From contig NZ_JAUSUG010000008.1 of the NCBI RefSeq assembly GCF_030813435.1, forward strand, positions 124,001-188,000: a DNA stretch of 64,000 nt, in the 5' to 3' direction. The notes below the pieces were generated by a model that did not search any database, was not told where the DNA came from, and worked only from the letters and a program-made list of their open reading frames with translations. Made by a program: the position numbers and the translations under genes. This document shows, piece by piece, positions 10,812 through 20,155 of this stretch. Source of the DNA: Evansella vedderi (lineage in GTDB: Bacteria > Bacillota > Bacilli > Bacillales > Salisediminibacteriaceae). Each line of letters starts with the position of its first letter. Positions within the stretch are counted from its first letter, which is position 1.

Positions 10812-12134
10812 TTAATTTTCAGCCATTCTCCACCTGTTGGAAATGAAACCGCCGATTACCCCTCCGATAATTGCGGGGATAATCCATGCAACCCCCATAC
10901 CTGCTAGAGGTAAAGGAGTGATTAATGGCTCTATATAATTCCCTAACAATGCTGTTTGACTTAGTCCATCAGGAATACTGATCAGGGCCGCTCCCAATAC
11001 CGCCCCTTTAAACACTAAAGAATTTTCATGGAAAAGGTCTTTAAAAATTGTCATTATTACCAATACAATTGCCACGGGATAGAGCATTATGAGCATAGGT
11101 AGAGAAAATTGTAGAAGCTGTGTTAAACCAAGATTTGACATTAGAAAACTAAATAATGTAACTACACCGATAGAAAGGGGATAAGGAATTTTGGGTATTG
11201 TTTTTTGAACGTATTCTCCAAAGGCAGAAATTAATCCCACAGATGTGGTAAGGCATGCCATAGTTATGACAATAGATAGTAAAATTAAACCAAGAAATCC
11301 TAATAAATGTTCAGAAATCCCAGTTAAAATAACTCCACCATTGTTTTGATATCCTACAATGGAAACACTGGTTGCACCTAAGAAGGCTAGGGAAAGGTAA
11401 ACTAGCATAAGACCTGTTCCTGCAATAATACCTACTTGAGTGGCCCTTTTTACTGTAGCAGCATGAGTGGTTAATCCCCGTTCTTTCATTCGTGTAATAA
11501 TAACAATACCAAACACTAAGGCTCCGATAGCATCCATTGTAAAATACCCTTCTTGGAATCCTTGAAAAAAGGCAAATTGCTCATACCCTTCTATAGGTGC
11601 ATTTGGTCCCCCCATTGGTTGGGAAATCCCCATAATAGTCAATAATCCGAGTATAGCAACAATAATGGGTGTAATAATTTTACCTATCCTTCCCACTAAT
11701 TTCGATGGATTTAAGCTTAGCCAAAAACTAAGGCCAAAAAAGATAAGAGTAAAAAGGAATAAAAATAACGTCAGGGACCTTTCTCCAATATAAGGAAACA
11801 GTCCAATTTCAAAGGCCACAGATCCAGTTCTTGGTATACCAAATAAAGGACCAATAGCTAAATAGACTGCTAGTGGAAAGAAAATGGCAAATGTGGGCCC
11901 AACCTTTTGAGAGATTTTTTGTAAATCCCCACCTGATTTAGCAATTGCAATAATGGCTAAAATAGGCAGTCCTACACCCGTAACTAAAAAACCAATCGTT
12001 GCTATCCAGACAGACGTACCGGCTGCTTGTCCTAAAGCTGGGGGGAAGATTAAATTACCCGCCCCTAAAAACAAAGCAAACATCATTAACCCAATTGTAA
12101 TGGTATCCCTTGTGGAAAAATCACGTTCATTCAT
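10812..12134 (-). CDS. Branched-chain amino acid:cation symporter, BrnQ/LIVCS family
   Basis: Imports leucine, isoleucine and valine. The 440-aa protein has about twelve hydrophobic segments. It begins TITIGLMMFALFLGAGNLIFPPALGQ, the highly conserved first helix of BrnQ/BraB carriers. The ATG at 12134 follows AGGAGGGGG. A 27-residue upstream extension of the frame is rejected. The B. subtilis counterpart at this locus is braB. No T-box or leader attenuator is visible upstream; a repeat element lies there instead. Confidence 0.92.
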   Translation of the reverse strand: MNERDFSTRDTITIGLMMFALFLGAGNLIFPPALGQAAGTSVWIATIGFLVTGVGLPILAIIAIAKSGGDLQKISQKVGPTFAIFFPLAVYLAIGPLFGIPRTGSVAFEIGLFPYIGERSLTLFLFLFTLIFFGLSFWLSLNPSKLVGRIGKIITPIIVAILGLLTIMGISQPMGGPNAPIEGYEQFAFFQGFQEGYFTMDAIGALVFGIVIITRMKERGLTTHAATVKRATQVGIIAGTGLMLVYLSLAFLGATSVSIVGYQNNGGVILTGISEHLLGFLGLILLSIVITMACLTTSVGLISAFGEYVQKTIPKIPYPLSIGVVTLFSFLMSNLGLTQLLQFSLPMLIMLYPVAIVLVIMTIFKDLFHENSLVFKGAVLGAALISIPDGLSQTALLGNYIEPLITPLPLAGMGVAWIIPAIIGGVIGGFISNRWRMAEN

Positions 12135-12183
12135 TGGAAAACCCCCTCCTGATATTATTTTGTTTTCAAAGTAAATAATTATG

Positions 12184-12425
12184 TAGACCCCCATGGAAGT
12201 GAAATTTTGCACCATGGAGAATGAAAATAGCTATGTTTATCGTTAAGAATGAGCGAAGGTCCACGACACTCCTGCGGAAGAACGAGCAAGCCAAGACCAC
12301 ACAGGGCAAAGCCCGTGGGGGCTTGACAGGTCGTCTGCGGAAAGGGAGTGAAAGCATTTTGCGACGAGTAATCGCAGGAGCAGACCGTAGCGAATGACAA
12401 CCAGATTCGAATTCTCAGGGTAGAA
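12184..12425. repeat. Intergenic repeat family C, copy 1
   Basis: About 240 bp shared with 55316-55528. Shared blocks are TTTTGCACCATGGAGAATG, GAGCGAAGGTCCACGACACT, CAAGACCACACAGGGCAAAG, GGAAAGGGAGTG and AACCAGATTCGAATT. The centre can fold as CAAGCC/GGCTTG, CCAC/GTGG and GGGC/GCCC. This copy has an extra module (12355-12384, GCATTTTGCGACGAGTAATC) that also occurs inverted near 29531-29556. It lies between brnQ and the desulfurase gene. No coding function seen. Confidence 0.85.
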
Positions 12426-12593
12426 CCAAAGGTAATGTAAGCATTTCGCCCTTTATGGAAACATTAATACTGATAACTAATATTGTTGATATAATCTACA
12501 ATATGTTAAGATAAATTGTTGTTAGAAAGCCTAAACGCCATAGAACTTCCGATATTCTATACTTTTTATATATGAAAAAGGAGCAGCGTTCCT

Positions 12594-13733
12594 ATGATTT
12601 ATTTTGATAATAGTGCAACAACAAAACCATATAAGGAAGCCATCGATACGTATACTAAGGTAGCAATTGATTACTTTGGTAATCCATCCTCCCTCCATCC
12701 ATTAGGGAAGGCAGCGGAAAGACTGTTAACACAGGGGAGAGAAGTGACGGCCAAATTACTTCATGTGAGCCCAAATGAAATCCTGTTTACGTCCGGTGGC
12801 ACAGAGGGGAATAATTTAGCCATAAAAGGCACTGCAAATCTCCATAAAAAAAGGGGAAAACATCTTATAACCAGTAATATAGAACATGCTTCTACTTTAG
12901 AGACCTTTCATCAATTGGAAAAGGAAGGGTTTAAGGTTACATACATAGAGGCAGATAACAACGGTAGAATTACAAAAGATCAAGTAGCGTCAGCCCTAAC
13001 GGAAGAAACGATACTTGTTTCCCTTATCCATGTAAATAATGAAGTAGGTTCGATTCAACCTATTTATGAAATTGGTCAGCTACTTTCTCGTTATCCTAAG
13101 CTTCTTTTTCATGTTGATCATGTACAGGGAGTAGGAAAGGTCCCCCTTCAATTTCATGAAGCTAAAATTGATTTATGCAGTATGTCGGCACATAAATTTC
13201 ATGGACTTAAAGGATCTGGAATACTATTTGTCCGAGAGGCAGTAAGATTAACCCCTTTATTAACGGGGGGAAGTCAGGAAAGAGGGGTACGAGCAGGTAC
13301 GGAAAATGTCCCAGGGGCAGCAGCCATGGTTAAAGCCCTACGCTTAGTTCTTGAACGTTCCAAAGAATTAAGCAAAATTAATAAGATAAACAAATTTATT
13401 GAATCGGAGTGTAAGAAAATTCCTGGGGTAGTCATTAATTCTCCTAAAGAAAGGGCGCCACACATTTTGAACTTATCCGTTGTTGGAGTAAAACCTGAAG
13501 TGATGGTCCAAGCATTAGGAGAAAAAGGAATATATGTATCAACCAAATCAGCATGCTCCTCTAAACAAACGGATCCAAGTAAAGTATTGTTAGCAATGGG
13601 ATGCGATGAAGAAACGGCAGCGAGCGCCATACGCTTATCCTTTACGTACGACAATACAATGGAAGAAGCTGAAAAATTTGTAGAAGAATTTAACTCTATT
13701 GTAAAGATGTTAAAAAAGGTGGTAGAAAAATAA
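12594..13733 (+). CDS. Cysteine desulfurase (NifS/IscS class, NifZ-like partner of ThiI)
   Basis: PLP enzyme that takes sulfur from cysteine to form an enzyme persulfide. Of 379 aa, the PLP lysine is Lys201 in SAHKFHGLKGSG and the persulfide cysteine is Cys321 in STKSACSSK. TSGGTEGNN and NNEVGSIQP are family motifs. The gene directly precedes thiI with 1 bp between them, as nifZ does in B. subtilis. This supports a dedicated role in s4U tRNA thiolation rather than general Fe-S supply. AAGGAGC precedes the ATG. Confidence 0.93.
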   Translation: MIYFDNSATTKPYKEAIDTYTKVAIDYFGNPSSLHPLGKAAERLLTQGREVTAKLLHVSPNEILFTSGGTEGNNLAIKGTANLHKKRGKHLITSNIEHASTLETFHQLEKEGFKVTYIEADNNGRITKDQVASALTEETILVSLIHVNNEVGSIQPIYEIGQLLSRYPKLLFHVDHVQGVGKVPLQFHEAKIDLCSMSAHKFHGLKGSGILFVREAVRLTPLLTGGSQERGVRAGTENVPGAAAMVKALRLVLERSKELSKINKINKFIESECKKIPGVVINSPKERAPHILNLSVVGVKPEVMVQALGEKGIYVSTKSACSSKQTDPSKVLLAMGCDEETAASAIRLSFTYDNTMEEAEKFVEEFNSIVKMLKKVVEK

Positions 13734-13734
13734 G

Positions 13735-14943
13735 ATGATGTATGATCATATTTTAGTTCGTTACGCGGAGTTGGCACTTAAGGGAAAAAATCGTAAGGAA
13801 TTTGAAAGAAAACTTCACGAAAATATAAAAAGAGCTTTAAAGGAGTTCCCGAATGTAAAGGTGCAGCGCTCCTTTGGTAGAATCTTTGTTGAACTTCATG
13901 GTACAGATGAAGAAGCAGTATCGGAGAGGTTGCAGGAGGTTTTTGGAATATATTCCTTTAGTCCTTCGTTAAAAATAGAATTAGACCAGGAAAAAATAAA
14001 TAATGCTGCCTTATGGGCAGTAAAGGATGCCCTTCCGGATGAAACAGGAACTTTTAAGGTATCAGTGAAAAGGGTAAATAAAGGTTATCCCCATCGCTCC
14101 CAACAATTAAATTATGAAATTGGATCCCATGTACTCCGTAATACGAAGAATATTACAGTAAATGTCCATAATCCCGATGTTGAAGTAAGAGTAGAAATTC
14201 GGGAAGAAGCAGCATATATTCTATGCAAGACGATAAAGGGAAGTGGAGGATTACCTGTTGGTACTGCTGGGAAGGTTATGTTAATGCTTTCTGGTGGTAT
14301 TGACAGTCCCGTAGCAGGATACCTTGCTTTAAAGAGGGGGGTTCGACTAGAAGCAATTCACTTTCATAGTCCTCCATTTACGAATGAAAGAGCCCGTCAA
14401 AAGGTGGAGGATTTAGCTCGTGTATTAACAAGATATGGCGGAAGTATGAAGCTTCATATTGTGCCCTTTACAGAGGCTCAAAAAGCAATACATCAGCATG
14501 TCCCAGATAAATATGAAATGACGGTAATGCGTAGATTTATGCTAAGAATTGCAGAACAAGTTGCTGTGAAAAACCAGGCCCTTGCCATAGTTAATGGAGA
14601 AAGTCTTGGTCAAGTTGCAAGCCAAACGTTAGATAGTATGTATACAATAAACGAAGTAACGAATTTTCCAATTCTTCGTCCACTAATTACAACAGATAAA
14701 CTTGATGTTATTGAAATAGCTAGAAAAATTGGGACATACGATTTGTCTATCCTACCCTATGAGGATTGTTGTACCATCTTTTTGCCGCCTGAAACAAAAA
14801 CAAAACCGAAAAGGGATAAAACAAACTTATATGAGCAAGATTTAGATATCGATTTCTATGTGAAAGATGCAGTAGAAAGAGTAGAAACCATACACATCAG
14901 TGCTGAGAAAAAGCTCGATGAAGAAATTCAAGACTTATTTTAG
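13735..14943 (+). CDS. thiI: tRNA 4-thiouridine synthase ThiI
   Basis: Adenylates U8 of tRNA and transfers sulfur to form 4-thiouridine. The 402-aa protein has a ferredoxin-like plus THUMP region (about 1-165) and a PP-loop ATPase with SGGIDS at 186-191. It lacks the C-terminal rhodanese domain of the E. coli enzyme, as is usual in Bacillus, so it depends on the desulfurase encoded just upstream. Two adjacent ATG codons (13735, 13738) are possible starts. AAGGTGG within the end of the upstream gene is the ribosome site. Confidence 0.95.
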   Translation: MMYDHILVRYAELALKGKNRKEFERKLHENIKRALKEFPNVKVQRSFGRIFVELHGTDEEAVSERLQEVFGIYSFSPSLKIELDQEKINNAALWAVKDALPDETGTFKVSVKRVNKGYPHRSQQLNYEIGSHVLRNTKNITVNVHNPDVEVRVEIREEAAYILCKTIKGSGGLPVGTAGKVMLMLSGGIDSPVAGYLALKRGVRLEAIHFHSPPFTNERARQKVEDLARVLTRYGGSMKLHIVPFTEAQKAIHQHVPDKYEMTVMRRFMLRIAEQVAVKNQALAIVNGESLGQVASQTLDSMYTINEVTNFPILRPLITTDKLDVIEIARKIGTYDLSILPYEDCCTIFLPPETKTKPKRDKTNLYEQDLDIDFYVKDAVERVETIHISAEKKLDEEIQDLF

Positions 14944-14961
14944 TATTATCGGATAAAATTG

Positions 14962-14990
14962 GCATGAAAAATCCCTTGTTCTCCATGTAT
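14962..14990 (+). promoter_or_regulatory. Candidate SigG (forespore) promoter of sspA
   Basis: GCATG (14962-14966), 17 bp, then CATGTAT (14984-14990) resembles the SigG pattern GHATR - 17/18 - CATAMTA with two mismatches in the -10. It lies 49 bp before the sspA start codon, the expected place for a forespore gene. Confidence 0.5.
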
Positions 14991-15038
14991 TTTCTTTCGG
15001 AATGTACACATTCTATGAGTACAAGGGAGGTGAAAAAC

Positions 15039-15242
15039 ATGGCGAACAACAATAGTTCTAACCAATTATTAGTCCCTGGTGTCCAACAAGCGTTGGATCA
15101 AATGAAATATGAAATTGCTCAAGAGTTTGGTGTTCAACTTGGTGCTGACGCTACAGCTCGTGCAAACGGATCTGTAGGTGGAGAAATCACTAAGCGTCTT
15201 GTATCTATGGCTGAACAACAACTTGGTGGAACACAACAATAA
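15039..15242 (+). CDS. sspA: Small acid-soluble spore protein, alpha/beta type
   Basis: 67-aa DNA-saturating spore protein that protects spore DNA and is degraded at germination. [14 protein letters not shown] contains the GPR protease site (cleavage after Glu in YEIA). [22 protein letters not shown] is the conserved DNA-binding block. The ATG at 15039 follows AAGGGAGGTG. A longer open frame starting at 14964 would not give a family N-terminus. It sits after thiI, as in B. subtilis, and ends at a strong hairpin. Confidence 0.97.
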   Translation: MANNNSSNQLLVPGVQQALDQMKYEIAQEFGVQLGADATARANGSVGGEITKRLVSMAEQQLGGTQQ

Positions 15243-15259
15243 TAATATTAAATGGATTT

Positions 15260-15292
15260 AGGGATACCTCTTCACCGGGGTATCCCTTATTT
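15260..15292 (+). terminator. sspA terminator
   Basis: AGGGATACC (15260-15268) pairs with GGTATCCCT (15279-15287) and is followed by TATTTTA. Confidence 0.85.
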
Positions 15293-15339
15293 TAATTATA
15301 GGTTCTTTTCAATATAGATTAATGTTTTTTGATATTCGA

Positions 15340-15480
15340 AGGGGTGAAAGGCGGCAACTCAAACGACGAGCACTCTTCGAAGAATACTCGACGAAGCATC
15401 GTTCTTTGAAGTGTTGCCCGCGGAACCAGGACGTGGGCTGTTATTTAGGCGTAATTGGACCGCCTGTAACGGATTCGGTA
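15340..15480. repeat. Mosaic intergenic repeat (family A module)
   Basis: Carries GAAAGGCGGCAACTC, GTTGCCCGCGGAACCAGG and AGGACGTGGGCTG followed by TTTAGGCGTAATTGG. These blocks recur at 27250-27310 and, inverted, at 30022-30160. It occupies the space where the missing 5' part of the following amidohydrolase gene would be expected. Confidence 0.75.
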
Positions 15481-15565
15481 TAATTTAAAAAAATAACAGC
15501 TGCTATCCTTACGATGAGTAAGACATCTTTGATTTTAGAATAGATTGTTTGTATGATAGAAATGA

Positions 15566-16876
15566 TTGGAAATTGGTAAGAAATATAATAGCACAACTTT
15601 GGAGGAAATGTTGGTGGGATCACTGTGGTTTGGAGGTAAAATTAGAGACCGTCATATATTAGATGAGGTAACAACAGATCATCCGATTATCCTTTCAAGG
15701 GTTTGTCGTCATGCTTCAGTAACCAACTCCTATGGATTACAGTTAGCATATATTGATGCTGAGACACCTGATCCTCCTGGCGGTATAATAGTAAGGGATA
15801 ATCATGGAATACCAACCGGTTATTTGCTTGATCATGCACAAGATTTAGTAAAAAACGTAATGCCGGAGCAGGATTTTACATATGTGAAGAAAGCATTAAA
15901 AACATCACTCGAAGACTTATATTCCAAAGGATTTGTAGGGGGACATACAGAAGATTTAAATTATTATGGTGACCCAATTGAAACCTTAAATTCATTCTAT
16001 GAATTGATCGACGGAGAAAAGTTTAAATTTCGGACCGAGCTCCTTGTTCATCATGAAGCAGCTCCAATTATTTTAAAAATGGGAATAGATAAGATCAATA
16101 AGGATAAACCATATGTTCAATTAAATTCGGTGAAAATCTTTGCCGACGGAGCACTTGGAGGAACAACGGCCCTATTAAGTGAGCCTTATTCAGACGACCC
16201 TAGTACAAATGGTGTAGCAATCCACTCTAAAGATAATTTACAGAAGATTGTTCATAGTGCAAGAAAAATGGACATGCCTGTAGCTATCCATGTTATTGGT
16301 GATCTAGCTTTGGAATACGCCATTGAAGCCATAGAAAAATACCCGCCTCCTGCAGGAAAAAGAGATCGTTTAATACACCTACAAGTTACAAGAGACGACC
16401 TTATTCAACGGTTGAAGGAGTTGGCGGTTGTTTTGGATATTCAACCTAGATTTGTGGCAGCTGACTTTCCTTGGGTTGCTGAAAGACTAGGGAATAAAAG
16501 GTTGGATTCCTCTTTTGCATGGAAGACCTTATTAGAAGAAGGCTTAATGTGTGCCAGTGGATCTGATGCACCTATAGAGCCTGTGGATCCTTTATTAGGA
16601 ATCCATGCAGCTGTAACGAGACGGAAGCCTGAGGAAAAGCACGATGGCTATATTCCCCATGAAAAACTAAGTTTATTTCAGGCCTTGCAGCTATTTACTA
16701 TAGGTAGTGCAATGGCAGTTGGGAAAGAAAAGGAAATGGGGTTAATTAAAGAAGGATATAAAGCTGACTTTACCATATTAAACAAAGATTTATTCGACTT
16801 AATCCCTGACGAGTGGCTGCATGTCCATGTGGTTAAGTCGGTAGTTGATGATGAGATAATGTTTGATAAAAAATAA
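15566..16876 (+). pseudogene. YtcJ-like amidohydrolase, N-terminally truncated
   Basis: The 436 readable codons match the middle and end of YtcJ-type amidohydrolases: PIILSRVCRHASVTNS, GGHTEDLN, KIFADGALGG, AIHVIGDLA, CASGSDAPIEPVDP and a final KADFTILNKD. Full-length relatives have about 520-530 aa. The missing first 90-100 residues should hold the beta-sandwich start and the HxH metal motif. The frame has a TGA directly before the TTG at 15566 and no ribosome site there; a GTG at 15614 after GGAGGA could be used. A repeat lies immediately upstream. I infer a decayed gene, though the rest of the frame is intact. Confidence 0.7.
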
Positions 16877-16879
16877 AAG

Positions 16880-16932
16880 TAAGGGGCTGTAATTTTTTAA
16901 GGTATCACCCTTAAACAACAACCCCTTATTTT
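16880..16932. terminator. Bidirectional terminator, amidohydrolase/nadK
   Basis: AAGGGGCTGT (16881-16890) pairs with ACAACCCCTT (16918-16927) with one mismatch, followed by ATTTTT. A smaller AAGG/CCTT pair lies inside. It lies between convergent genes. Confidence 0.7.
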
Positions 16933-17729
16933 TATAGAAAGCTTCGTTTTACTTTGTGGATGAACAAATTATCTTTCATTTTAATTGTCTTAATTACTTT
17001 TTCTGATAATTTAATACGTACTTCATGGGAGTGGCGAATACTTAATGCTTCATTGTCCGCCCCTATAATTGGATAATCATTGCCATCTTGGACAATTTTT
17101 AAAACTAATTCCCTTTCACCACTTAATATAAGTGGTGAACCCAAGGTACGATATTCATTGTTATTTAAAGAAGCGATTTCCGTCAGCTGCATACTTTTTA
17201 ATTTTGGATCCACAATCGCACCTCGGAGTGACTTATTATAGGCAGTACTACCAGTAGGAGTAGAAACAACCATACCGTCACCACGGAATGTTTCAAAATA
17301 GATATCGTCAATGTAAACGTCTATTGCAAAAGTCTTAATAATATTGGATCGAATGGAGCATTCATTCAAACATTGAAACGATTGTACACCATCTACTGTA
17401 ACTTCGATGGTTGGGTATCGCAGTACTTCAAGAGTATCTGATTGTAACCCAGCTTCTATGTGTTCTAAATCGTTAATATCAAAGTCTGTATAGAAACCAA
17501 GATGTTTATTATTTAACCCTACATAGAGACAGTCATCCCGAAAATGAGTTTTACGAATTGCTTGGAGGAATGCACCATCTCCGCCGATGCTGGCAATAAT
17601 ATTAGCGTCCTCCGCATTTTGGACGAGTCGGAATCCATAGCTTCTACCAAGATCCTTTAGATTGTTAATTTGATCTTCTGTAACATCTGTGTTGTTATAA
17701 AATAAAAAAACATTTTTTCGATCAGACAT
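16932..17729 (-). CDS. nadK: NAD kinase (NadK2/PpnK type)
   Basis: ATP-dependent NAD kinase that makes NADP in the cytosol. The 265-aa protein has the phosphate-donor motif GGDG (49-52, in SIGGDGAFLQA), LNEC at about 117, and TPTGSTAYNKSLRGAIV, the second conserved block. Length and divergent position before sppA match B. subtilis ytdI (nadK2), one of two NAD kinases there. The intergenic region with sppA holds a long dyad (17776-17824). Confidence 0.93.
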   Translation of the reverse strand: MSDRKNVFLFYNNTDVTEDQINNLKDLGRSYGFRLVQNAEDANIIASIGGDGAFLQAIRKTHFRDDCLYVGLNNKHLGFYTDFDINDLEHIEAGLQSDTLEVLRYPTIEVTVDGVQSFQCLNECSIRSNIIKTFAIDVYIDDIYFETFRGDGMVVSTPTGSTAYNKSLRGAIVDPKLKSMQLTEIASLNNNEYRTLGSPLILSGERELVLKIVQDGNDYPIIGADNEALSIRHSHEVRIKLSEKVIKTIKMKDNLFIHKVKRSFL

Positions 17730-17775
17730 ACTTTCTTACTTCCTTTCTTTTTCAACTTAAATATACAAGTTACGA

Positions 17776-17824
17776 CGAAATTATCGCCTTCTTTGTGTAT
17801 TCTCGATAATTTCGGTAATTCCTT
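17776..17824. promoter_or_regulatory. Interrupted 11-bp dyad between divergent nadK and sppA
   Basis: CGAAATTATCG (17776-17786) and CGATAATTTCG (17814-17824) are perfect reverse complements 27 bp apart. The arms extend to TTAC on both outer sides if a 2-base GA insertion on the left is ignored. It sits in the shared upstream region, 47-52 bp from either gene, so a regulator site is plausible. I do not recognise the motif. Confidence 0.45.
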
Positions 17825-17875
17825 CTTTATTAGTTATAAAAACAGCGAATTTCATAGAAACGGAGGCTTATATTT

Positions 17876-18871
17876 ATGAATACAAAACGTTGGGTGGCCC
17901 TTTTTGTGGCTTTAGGTTTGTTTTTAGTATCTAGTGCTTTTTCAATGTTTACAACCGTATTTTCCACTAGTTGGGAGGAAATATTCCAAGAACGGCAATT
18001 TGAAGAAAAAATAATTGATCGAGGTAATGGTCAAGGAAAAATAGTTGTAATCCATTTAAATGGAACCATTGATAGCAGCTATGATGCTCCAAGCTTTTTC
18101 CAGTCGGTAGGCTATAATCATCGAAGCTTTTTGCAGCAATTAGATGCTGCCGCGGAGGATGGAAGTGTTCATGGAATAATTATTCGAGTTAACACTCCAG
18201 GAGGCGGTGTAGTGGAAAGTAGTGAAATACACGATAAAATAGTAGAAATACAAGAGCAATATAGAAAGCCTATCTATATTTCCATGGGGAGTATGGCAGC
18301 AAGTGGTGGTTATTACATAGCTGCACCCGCAGATAAGGTCTTTGCTAATCCACAAACCATTACCGGTTCTATTGGGGTAATTATGCAATCGTTAAATATC
18401 GCTGAATTAGCAGAGAATTTTGGAATTCGTTCTGAAGTTATAAAAAGTGGAGAGTATAAGGATATTATGTCAGTAACAAGGGAAATGACAGAGGATGAAC
18501 GGCAAATACTCCAAGATATGATTGATGATTCCTATGAACAGTTTGTGGATGTCATTGAAGCTGGAAGAGAAAATTTAACTCGCCAGGACATTTACGATCT
18601 TGCTGATGGTCGTATTTACAGTGGTAAGCAGGCTTATGAATTAGGAATGATTGATGGATTAGGACATTTAGATGATGTAATTGGCATTCTGCGAGAAGAT
18701 TTGGGAAGAGGAGAATTAGATGTAGTTGAATATGAGTCACATATTGGGCTTGCTTCCCTTTTCTCACTTACAGTTCAAAGAATTTTTTCCAACGAAAGTG
18801 AGCTGTTTGGTATTAAGAATTTACTGCAGCATAATCAAGGTCCTAGAATGATGTATTTATATACAGATTGA
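17876..18871 (+). CDS. sppA: Signal peptide peptidase SppA
   Basis: Membrane serine protease that degrades cleaved signal peptides. The 331-aa protein has one N-terminal membrane helix (about 6-28) and a ClpP-like S49 domain. It has the Ser-Lys dyad: Ser143 in GSMAASGGYYIA and Lys195 in SGEYKDIM. Their spacing of 52 matches B. subtilis SppA. PGGGVVESSEIH forms the oxyanion side. GGAGGC precedes the ATG. It is followed by the RDD gene after 10 bp, probably co-transcribed. Confidence 0.95.
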   Translation: MNTKRWVALFVALGLFLVSSAFSMFTTVFSTSWEEIFQERQFEEKIIDRGNGQGKIVVIHLNGTIDSSYDAPSFFQSVGYNHRSFLQQLDAAAEDGSVHGIIIRVNTPGGGVVESSEIHDKIVEIQEQYRKPIYISMGSMAASGGYYIAAPADKVFANPQTITGSIGVIMQSLNIAELAENFGIRSEVIKSGEYKDIMSVTREMTEDERQILQDMIDDSYEQFVDVIEAGRENLTRQDIYDLADGRIYSGKQAYELGMIDGLGHLDDVIGILREDLGRGELDVVEYESHIGLASLFSLTVQRIFSNESELFGIKNLLQHNQGPRMMYLYTD

Positions 18872-18881
18872 GGTGAGTTAA

Positions 18882-19394
18882 GTGAATGAATCGAATACTT
18901 CCTTAAATGAAGAACAGATACAAATGGACAGAGATGATTCAACCATAGACAGTAGGGAAAAACGTGTACCAGCTGGTTTTTGGATGAGGTTCTGGGCTTA
19001 TATCATTGATCTTATTATTGTAGCAAGTATAAATGGTATCTTATTAACACCATTTCTTTTATGGACCAATATGGGTGAACTGACATTAGGAGTCTATTCC
19101 TTAGGAGCTTTTGTTTCCACAATAATCAGCTTTGGCTATTTCGTATTGACAACTAAAAGGTGGAATCAAACATTAGGGAAACGGATAATGGGAATAAAGG
19201 TATGTTCTGATAAAAAAGTAGGACTTAGTTGGCAAGATGTATTAATGAGAGAGGTAGTGGGAAGGTATATTCATCAATCATTAGTTATTACAAATGCTTT
19301 GTATATTATTGTTCCTTTCCATCCCCGAAAAAAAGGACTACACGACATCTTAGGTGACACACACGTAATTTTAGAGGAAAGGGAAAAAGTTTAA
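18882..19394 (+). CDS. RDD-family integral membrane protein (YteJ-like)
   Basis: 170 aa with a charged N-terminal tail and two to three membrane segments. The RDD signature is GFWMRFWAYIIDLIIVASI, and TLGKRIMGIKVCS follows. The biochemical role of the family is unsettled; ion transport has been proposed for some members. The GTG at 18882 follows GAGGTGAG. It lies directly after sppA, as yteJ does in B. subtilis, and is closed by a terminator. Confidence 0.85.
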   Translation: MNESNTSLNEEQIQMDRDDSTIDSREKRVPAGFWMRFWAYIIDLIIVASINGILLTPFLLWTNMGELTLGVYSLGAFVSTIISFGYFVLTTKRWNQTLGKRIMGIKVCSDKKVGLSWQDVLMREVVGRYIHQSLVITNALYIIVPFHPRKKGLHDILGDTHVILEEREKV

Positions 19395-19410
19395 AAAGAA
19401 TAATTTATAG

Positions 19411-19440
19411 CCTGTTGGATACAATTCTAACAGGTTTATT
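19411..19440 (+). terminator. Terminator after sppA-RDD pair
   Basis: CCTGTTGGA (19411-19419) pairs with TCTAACAGG (19426-19434), one G-U, followed by TTTATTTTT. Confidence 0.8.
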
Positions 19441-19483
19441 TTTCTATTTATAGGCGATAATGGGGAGTGGAAGGAGGGATATT

Positions 19484-20155
19484 ATGAAGTACATTTTAGT
19501 AGGAATATTACTCTTATGTATGTTGCTGCCGTTATTATTTTTTATAAAAATGAAGGTATTAATTAACTATTCTCATAACGGACAAGACGATGAATTATCC
19601 CTCCAATTTAGAACGTTAGGCTTTATAAAATACTCAGTAAATTTACCTTTGCTGGCCATTGATGACGAAACACCCTCTGTTGTTTATGAGGAAAAAAGGC
19701 AAAGTGCATTAGGGGAAAAGGATATTAAGGAGAAGTTTACCCTACATAGATTTTTAGACGATTTAAAGCATTTTCATCGTTTTCTAAAACACGTGGTTGG
19801 CTTTCATACGATTCTTCGAAAATTCATGCAAAAAATGTCTATTGATAAGTTCCTTTGGGAATCAGAAATCGGTACAGGAGATGCAGCTTTGACTGGGTCT
19901 GCTTCAGGACTCCTTTGGGGGATTAAGGGTAATACTCTCGGTGTCATATCCAATTATATGAACTGGAAAACAAAGCCCCAAATTAGCGTAGTACCACAAT
20001 TTCAGCAAATGTTGTTAAAAACTTCATTTGAATGCATGGTTTCCTTTAGAATCGGACATGCTATCCTTGCAGGATTAAAGGTTCTACGCCACTGGAAAAA
20101 AGGTAGAACCTTGTTCAAAAGCACAGATACAGCAGGGAGGGATATAAATGTCTGA
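19484..20155 (+). CDS. ytfI: DUF2953 membrane protein (YtfI)
   Basis: 223 aa with an N-terminal membrane helix (about 2-22), then a mixed region with LQFRTLGFIKYSVNLP and later GTGDAALTGSASGLLWG. This is the DUF2953 pattern; no biochemical role is known to me. AAGGAGGG precedes the ATG at 19484. Its last 8 bp overlap ytfJ, so the two are translationally coupled and likely belong to the same sporulation-related unit. Confidence 0.8.
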   Translation: MKYILVGILLLCMLLPLLFFIKMKVLINYSHNGQDDELSLQFRTLGFIKYSVNLPLLAIDDETPSVVYEEKRQSALGEKDIKEKFTLHRFLDDLKHFHRFLKHVVGFHTILRKFMQKMSIDKFLWESEIGTGDAALTGSASGLLWGIKGNTLGVISNYMNWKTKPQISVVPQFQQMLLKTSFECMVSFRIGHAILAGLKVLRHWKKGRTLFKSTDTAGRDINV

